Assembly (NCBI RefSeq): GCF_001693735.1
Contig: NZ_LWDV01000008.1
Location: 621,643-685,642, forward strand
DNA from: Orenia metallireducens
GTDB lineage: Bacteria; Bacillota; Halanaerobiia; Halobacteroidales; Halobacteroidaceae
DNA length: 64,000 nt
Direction: 5' to 3'
Shown here: one piece after another, positions 60,704-64,000 of the stretch
Layout: each line of letters begins with the position of its first letter
How positions within the stretch are numbered: position 1 is the first letter of the stretch
Notes under the pieces: model-generated
What the model was told of the DNA's origin: nothing
Database searches by the model: none
Seen by the model: only the letters and a program-made list of their open reading frames with translations
Made by a program: the position numbers and the translations under genes

Positions 60704-60889
60704 ATATTAAGGAAATTGATAGTATGTCAAGAAGTTGTGGATAATTTAGTTACGTATAAAAAAAGATTTATTAGCTACGAATTAACACAGATGAAACACG
60801 AACAAAAAATAAAAAATAAATTAATTATTTAGTTAGTGATTCAAGTAAATAAAGGATTAAAATATGCAATAAGATTCTAAAAAACTTTT

Positions 60890-61040
60890 AAACTTATCTG
60901 TGAAAATTTATGTAGATTCAGCCCAAGGCTACTTCCTCAGTCGTAACCTCCTTTAGGGCGCGTAGCAAAAAATTGTTTTAAACAGTTCTTAGAGAATTTG
61001 ATTATAGAAGACTGGGCGATAGCCCATGTTGTTTTATTTA
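60890..61040. repeat. Repeat debris including reversed TIR-repeat core (copy G)
   Basis: Read on the minus strand, GACTGAGGAAGTAGCCTTGGG matches the core words GACTGAGGAAGTGCTCTTG of copy F, followed at 61010 by GGGCGATAGCCC, seen as GGGCGGTAGCCC at 58667. GAATTAACACAGATGAAAC (60778) and TTATCTGTGAAAATTTATG (60896) are common genome-wide repeat words. The rest of 60704-61429 is AT-rich with no gene. Confidence 0.45.
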
Positions 61041-61429
61041 ATAAATTAAAATTAGTTCTATAGACTATTTTTACGCTTTGTGCTATTCAAATTTTAATAT
61101 AAGTTACCTTGTTGAATAAATAAAATTTACTACCTGTAAATATATCAATTTTCTACTAGCATAAGGGATTTTTTGTAATGAAATAATTGAAGAACAATGC
61201 AATAAAAGGTATAATCATACTATAACTGGCTCAAATAAGTTTATAGCCTTATGAGAGTAGCAAATTTTACTCTTATTTTTCTATGATTAATATTTATTAA
61301 TGATATCAATTACTTATACTGCTAATCACTTGTTAAGTGCTCCAGTTGTATGCTAAATTTTAAGATTAGAAATAGTAAATAATGCAATACTATTAATAAA
61401 ATAAAATTTAGAAACTGGAGTGATAAGTG

Positions 61430-62587
61430 ATGTTTGATTTTGAATATTATTCACCTACTAAAATAGCTTTTGGTCCTGGTAAGCTAGGAGAGATAGGGCA
61501 ATTAATTGGTGAATATGGGAATAAGGGATTGGTAGTAACAGGTCCCACTATAGAGAAAGTTGGTATATTGGCAATGTTGGAGGAATATTTAGATGAAGCA
61601 GAGATAGATTATGATGTCTTTGCTGAAGTAAAGGAAGAGCCTTCAGTGGAATTAGTAGAAAGAGGGGATGAATTTGCTGAAGATAATGATAGTGAATTTA
61701 TAATTGCACTGGGAGGGGGCAGTAGTATAGATACTGCTAAAGCAATTGCTGTAGCAAGAACTCATCCTGCTAAGATAAGAGATTATTTGGTCGGTGGGAA
61801 GATAGGAACTGATGGTATTACTTCTGATGTGCTTCCGATAGTTACTATTCCCACAACTGGAACAGGAAGTGAAGTGACTTCAGCTGCAGTTATTGGTGAT
61901 GAAGAAGAGGAGAAGGGGGTATTGTTCTCTCCCTATATCTTTCCTCAAGTGGCAATAGTAGACCCTGAATTGACCTTTACCTTACCTAAAGAGGTTACAG
62001 TCTATACTGCTATAGATGCCTTATGCCAAGCCATAGAGGCTTATCTATCTCCAGAAGGAAATATTATTTCGGATTTGTTATCTTTAGAGTCTATCAAATT
62101 GATTAGAGATGCTATCTATGATGCTGTCAATGATGAGGGTAACCTTCAGGCAAGAACAAAGCTTTCTTTAGGGGCTACCTTAAGTGGGATTGTTATATCC
62201 CAGGCAGGAGTAGGTGCAGCTCATGCCTTATCGATGGTCTTAGGAGGAAGATATGGGATACCCCATGGATTAGGAATTGCTCTGGTACTACCTCATGTTG
62301 TTGAGTATAATGCTAGTGATTTTCAAGAGGGATATTTAGATATAGCAGAAGCCTTTGGGATAAAGGTAAATGAGCTGACTGAGGAAGAGACAATAACTGC
62401 TTTAGTAGAAGATTTAAAAGATTTAAATCAGAAGTTAGGAGTAAAAGCCAAACTAAGAGATTTTGGAGTAGAAGAAGAGCTTTTATTAGAGCTGGGACAA
62501 GCAGCTTGTGAATATGGCGATATGAGAAATAATCCTAAAGAGCCAACAGCAGAGGAGATGAAAGAGATTTTAGAGAAGATATTTTAA
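61430..62587 (+). CDS. Iron-containing alcohol dehydrogenase
   Basis: A 385-residue group III (iron) alcohol dehydrogenase: FGPGKLGEIGQLIGEYG at the start, ALGGGSSIDTAKAIAVART for NAD(P) binding near residue 98, TIPTTGTGSEVTSAAVI near 143, and iron-site histidines in GAAHALSMVLGGRYGIPHGLG near 265. The substrate may be ethanol, butanol or another alcohol and cannot be read from sequence. GGAG precedes ATG 61430. It is followed by a methyltransferase gene after 24 bp, in the same likely operon. Confidence 0.9.
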   Translation: MFDFEYYSPTKIAFGPGKLGEIGQLIGEYGNKGLVVTGPTIEKVGILAMLEEYLDEAEIDYDVFAEVKEEPSVELVERGDEFAEDNDSEFIIALGGGSSIDTAKAIAVARTHPAKIRDYLVGGKIGTDGITSDVLPIVTIPTTGTGSEVTSAAVIGDEEEEKGVLFSPYIFPQVAIVDPELTFTLPKEVTVYTAIDALCQAIEAYLSPEGNIISDLLSLESIKLIRDAIYDAVNDEGNLQARTKLSLGATLSGIVISQAGVGAAHALSMVLGGRYGIPHGLGIALVLPHVVEYNASDFQEGYLDIAEAFGIKVNELTEEETITALVEDLKDLNQKLGVKAKLRDFGVEEELLLELGQAACEYGDMRNNPKEPTAEEMKEILEKIF

Positions 62588-62611
62588 TTATATAGTAAAG
62601 GAGTAGATTTG

Positions 62612-63187
62612 ATGGTACACAAGTTTGATCCCAAAAATAAGCATAAGTTAGATAATCCTCAGAGAAGAGAGGTGATGCCACCTAAAGAAACATTGGAGAG
62701 ATTGATGTTGTTAGAGGGTGATAAAGTAGCTGATATTGGCTGTGGAATAGGTTATTTTACTATTCCAGCTAGTAAGATAGTAGGCAAAAATGGAAGGATT
62801 TATGCTATTGATACTTCTAAGGAGATGTTAGCTTACTTAAATGAGGAGATTCAAGATAATAAAATTGAGAATATAGAGTTAATCGAAGCTGGGGAGTATG
62901 ATGCCAAATTAAAAGATAATAGCCTTGACTTTATTTTAATCTCCTATGTAATTCATGAGATAGAGGATAAAGATAAGTTTTTAGAGAACTATTTACATAA
63001 GCTTAAGAGTAGAGGAAAATTAGCAATTATTGAATGGAAGAAGGTTGAAAGTGAAAGTGGACCACCCTTTGAGCATCGTGTAGGTTTAGAAGAGTTATCT
63101 AAATTATTAACTGCACATAATATAGGGATTATCAAAGAGATAGAATTAAGTGATAATCATTATGGTATAATTGCTAAGAAGGTATAA
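62612..63187 (+). CDS. Class I SAM-dependent methyltransferase
   Basis: A 191-residue protein with the SAM site VADIGCGIGYFTIPAS (residue about 40), the acidic end of strand 2 (IYAIDTSKEMLAYL) and motif LDFILISYVIHEIEDKD. It belongs to the UbiE/Methyltransf_11-type group. The start MVHKFDPKNKHKLDNPQRRE is typical of a branch found in clostridia, with unknown substrate. AAGGAG lies 7 bases before ATG 62612 (TTG 62609 is the alternative). Probably cotranscribed with the alcohol dehydrogenase. Confidence 0.85.
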   Translation: MVHKFDPKNKHKLDNPQRREVMPPKETLERLMLLEGDKVADIGCGIGYFTIPASKIVGKNGRIYAIDTSKEMLAYLNEEIQDNKIENIELIEAGEYDAKLKDNSLDFILISYVIHEIEDKDKFLENYLHKLKSRGKLAIIEWKKVESESGPPFEHRVGLEELSKLLTAHNIGIIKEIELSDNHYGIIAKKV

Positions 63188-63412
63188 AGAATAATGTAAT
63201 ATTATGGAAAATAACTTTGGCAAATTAACAGCTATAAATTATTTTAGACCACTATTTATAATATATTTATACCAGTATAAGAGATGTATTATTGAAAATA
63301 GGTATTTGTTCTATATTGAATTTTTTGGAAATAGTCTCTTATAATAGAACTTTTCCGGGATAAAGATTATATTAGATAAATTTACAATTAAATGATAGAG
63401 AGAGTCGGGGAT

Positions 63413-63437
63413 TCCTCGGCTTTTTTGTTACTGTGTG
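63413..63437 (+). terminator. Hairpin with T-run
   Basis: AGTCGGGGA / TCCTCGGCT with two G-T pairs and a TT loop... followed by TTTTTTG, 225 bp past the methyltransferase stop. The gap 63188-63661 holds nothing else I recognise. Confidence 0.7.
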
Positions 63438-63661
63438 TTCTATAGTTTTGTGAATTTAAAGTAAAATAAAAAGATAGTTAGCCGATAATGAGAATTACTT
63501 AAATTAAAGATGCTTTTTCTGTAACTTTTAAAAGTAATTTGCAGGATTTTAACAAATATAGTAGTAATATAGTGGTAGATAATTCTTTTAGTGTATATAA
63601 AAGACATGAATTGGTTATAAATCTTATAAAGGAAGATTTCAATTATGAAAGGAGCCAATTT

Positions 63662-63856
63662 ATGTCTATAGTAGTAAATAAGAATGAAGATTTTTTAGTA
63701 GTTAGTTTTAATTATTCTGAGAAAAGGGTAGAGAGAATAAGGCAGTTGAGAGGACGGAGGTGGGATGCAGAAGATAAGGTTTGGATAGTCCCTTATTCAT
63801 TCGATAATATAAAGCAAATAAAAGAAATGTTTAAAGATCCTAAATTGCAATATTAA
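63662..63856 (+). CDS. Integrase-type N-terminal fragment (64 residues)
   Basis: AAAGGAG lies 7 bases before ATG 63662. The protein MSIVVNKNEDFLVVSFNYSE, then RQLRGRRWDAEDKVWIVPYS, matches the arm-type N-terminal segment found in integron-like tyrosine recombinases and HARP-like domains (G-RWD-x-K-x-W-x-P). Such a domain is normally followed by a full recombinase; here it stops at TAA 63854 and is followed by the second repeat. Either a small stand-alone protein or a truncated integrase gene. Confidence 0.5.
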   Translation: MSIVVNKNEDFLVVSFNYSEKRVERIRQLRGRRWDAEDKVWIVPYSFDNIKQIKEMFKDPKLQY

Positions 63857-63897
63857 ATTGAACTAGTCTCAAACTGTAATAATTTAAGCGTATAAAA

Positions 63898-64000
63898 TAT
63901 AGATTTGTGAACCTAAAATGAAATTTATCCAATATAGTATCTAGAACATATAACTTTTGTCTATAACTTAATATAATTATAAAACTTTTATAGAAATATT
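63898..64000. repeat. Second dispersed repeat, copy 2 (cut by window end)
   Basis: Reverse complement of 32673-32776 with two mismatches (63912 and 63923 area); the first 20 bases are TATAGATTTGTGAACCTAAA. The far end of the element lies outside the window. With copy 1 it forms a 31-kb-spaced inverted pair. Confidence 0.7.

Overview
The window reads as chromosomal DNA of an AT-rich, Gram-positive-type anaerobe. Genes are dense, start behind strong GGAGG-like ribosome sites and often end in perfect palindromes. Clostridial-type metabolism (two AdhE, a two-subunit 2-oxoacid:ferredoxin oxidoreductase, rubrerythrins, superoxide reductases, rubredoxin, flavodiiron protein) combined with Bacillus-type genes (YqhV, YlxP, UPF0180, UPF0756, ComA/ComB) suggests an anaerobic, probably spore-forming Firmicute. 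The Halanaerobiales (Halobacteroidaceae, Orenia-like) are my best guess, but that is inference from protein flavour; there is no rRNA or species marker here. No tRNA, rRNA or CRISPR array was seen.

Layout. 0-5.2 kb: 3' end of recQ, yqhV, comA and comB (sulfolactate branch), UPF0756 and an MFS exporter. 5.6-10.3 kb: a membrane-stress-like cassette of DUF4178, PspA, DUF4247-like protein, membrane-embedded spermidine-synthase-like protein and a K+ channel/TrkA-N protein. 10.6-18.3 kb: a Lon-like protease with a lost P-loop, a split threonine/serine (or dicarboxylate) exporter, twin UPF0180 genes with matching forespore-like promoter boxes, a PAS-GGDEF-HD-GYP protein and a DUF815 ATPase. 18.5-19.5 kb: decayed DNA with MarR and MATE fragments next to a truncated mobile repeat. 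20-24.7 kb: CNMP-DUF2225 protein, an unusual Rossmann-MCP fusion, YlxP-like protein, metallo-hydrolase and a triple-LysM protein. 25-31 kb: gltBD. 31.2-32.4 kb: a tail-anchored coiled-coil protein. 33-42.7 kb: two adhE paralogues flanking an incomplete oligopeptide ABC transporter. 43-46.5 kb: a second c-di-GMP sensor, then superoxide reductase and rubrerythrin. 47-51 kb: 2-oxoacid oxidoreductase and two bioY genes under a BirA-like operator. 51.6-54 kb: an oxygen-detoxification operon. 54.2-57.6 kb: two BglG/MtlR-like regulators. 57.8-64 kb: relics, repeats, small hypotheticals, an iron alcohol dehydrogenase, a methyltransferase and an integrase-type fragment.

How parts work together. AdhE regenerates NAD+ from acetyl-CoA, and a Rex-type site in the adhE2 leader fits NADH-responsive control. 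The ferredoxin-linked oxidoreductase and GOGAT join carbon and nitrogen metabolism. The rubredoxin, FprA, desulfoferrodoxin and rubrerythrin genes form an electron chain that reduces O2, superoxide and peroxide without evolving O2.

The most distinctive non-genic signal is a dispersed repeat family with terminal inverted repeats (about 20 bp, ATATTGCGACACTTTTACTT) and a conserved GC-richer core, plus a second AT-rich repeat present as an inverted pair. The best candidates for little-described biology are the PspA cassette, the minimal Rossmann-MCP receptor, the repeat family and the P-loop-less Lon protease.
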